Source of the DNA: Veillonella sp.
GTDB taxonomy: Bacteria > Bacillota > Negativicutes > Veillonellales > Veillonellaceae
Direction: 5' to 3'
Length of the DNA: 5,775 nt
NCBI RefSeq assembly: GCF_019414865.1
Contig: NZ_DXLG01000102.1
Location: 1-5,775 of the forward strand
Part shown: piece by piece, positions 5,743 through 5,775 of the stretch
How the letters are laid out: every line of letters starts with the position of its first letter
How positions within the stretch are numbered: position 1 is the stretch's first letter
The notes under the pieces: model-generated
Told to the model about the DNA's origin: nothing
Databases searched by the model: none
The model's input: the letters and a program-made list of their open reading frames with translations, nothing else
Position numbers and translations under genes: made by a program

Positions 5743-5775
5743 ACTTTCACCTCAAGCAAATAAAATGTATATAAC

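Noticed and set aside
5766..5775. TATATA-like -10 box upstream of the propeller-like gene
   Set aside because: The window ends there, so no -35 region can be examined, and the sequence is simply AT-rich.

Overview
The window is an AT-rich, compact bacterial chromosome segment in which all six supported genes lie on the minus strand, so transcription runs from high to low coordinates. Gene content and protein style suggest a Negativicutes bacterium, most likely Veillonella or a close relative. The pointers are an AMIN-domain amidase paired with a GerMN lipoprotein, an acpS-nnr pair, strong GGAGG-type ribosome binding sites and low GC. This assignment comes from recognition, not from a search.

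Layout in the direction of transcription: (1) 5742-4951 encodes a 263-residue cytoplasmic protein of unknown function with about five beta-propeller-like blades. (2) A 68-base gap carries a perfect TATAAT box in front of acpS. (3) acpS (4882-4511), nnr (4509-2938) and a secreted ComEC-type metallo-beta-lactamase-fold lipoprotein (2935-1991) form a tight operon with gaps of 1 and 2 bases. (4) A 236-base intergenic region (1755-1990) holds promoter-like boxes, an operator-like palindrome, repeats phased at 11 bp and a leader hairpin. (5) An AMIN/Amidase_3 cell-wall amidase (start 1745 or 1754, end 648) is followed after 3 bases by a GerMN-domain lipoprotein (644-84). (6) A perfect 34-base palindrome followed by a T-tract (24-66) ends this second operon.

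Functionally, acpS makes holo-acyl carrier protein for lipid synthesis and nnr repairs damaged NAD(P)H. The MBL lipoprotein acts outside the cytoplasmic membrane on an unknown, possibly nucleic-acid, substrate. The amidase and GerMN lipoprotein are an envelope pair, with peptidoglycan cleavage by the first and a probable scaffolding or partner role for the second.

Two start codons were revised from the longest-ORF choice using ribosome-binding-site spacing: nnr begins at ATG 4509 rather than TTG 4524, and the amidase probably begins at TTG 1745 rather than GTG 1754. I see no tRNA, rRNA, CRISPR array, insertion sequence or phage module, and no clear evidence of a wholly new system. The least explained items are the beta-propeller-like orphan, the lipid-anchored ComEC-like enzyme and the structured region upstream of the amidase.
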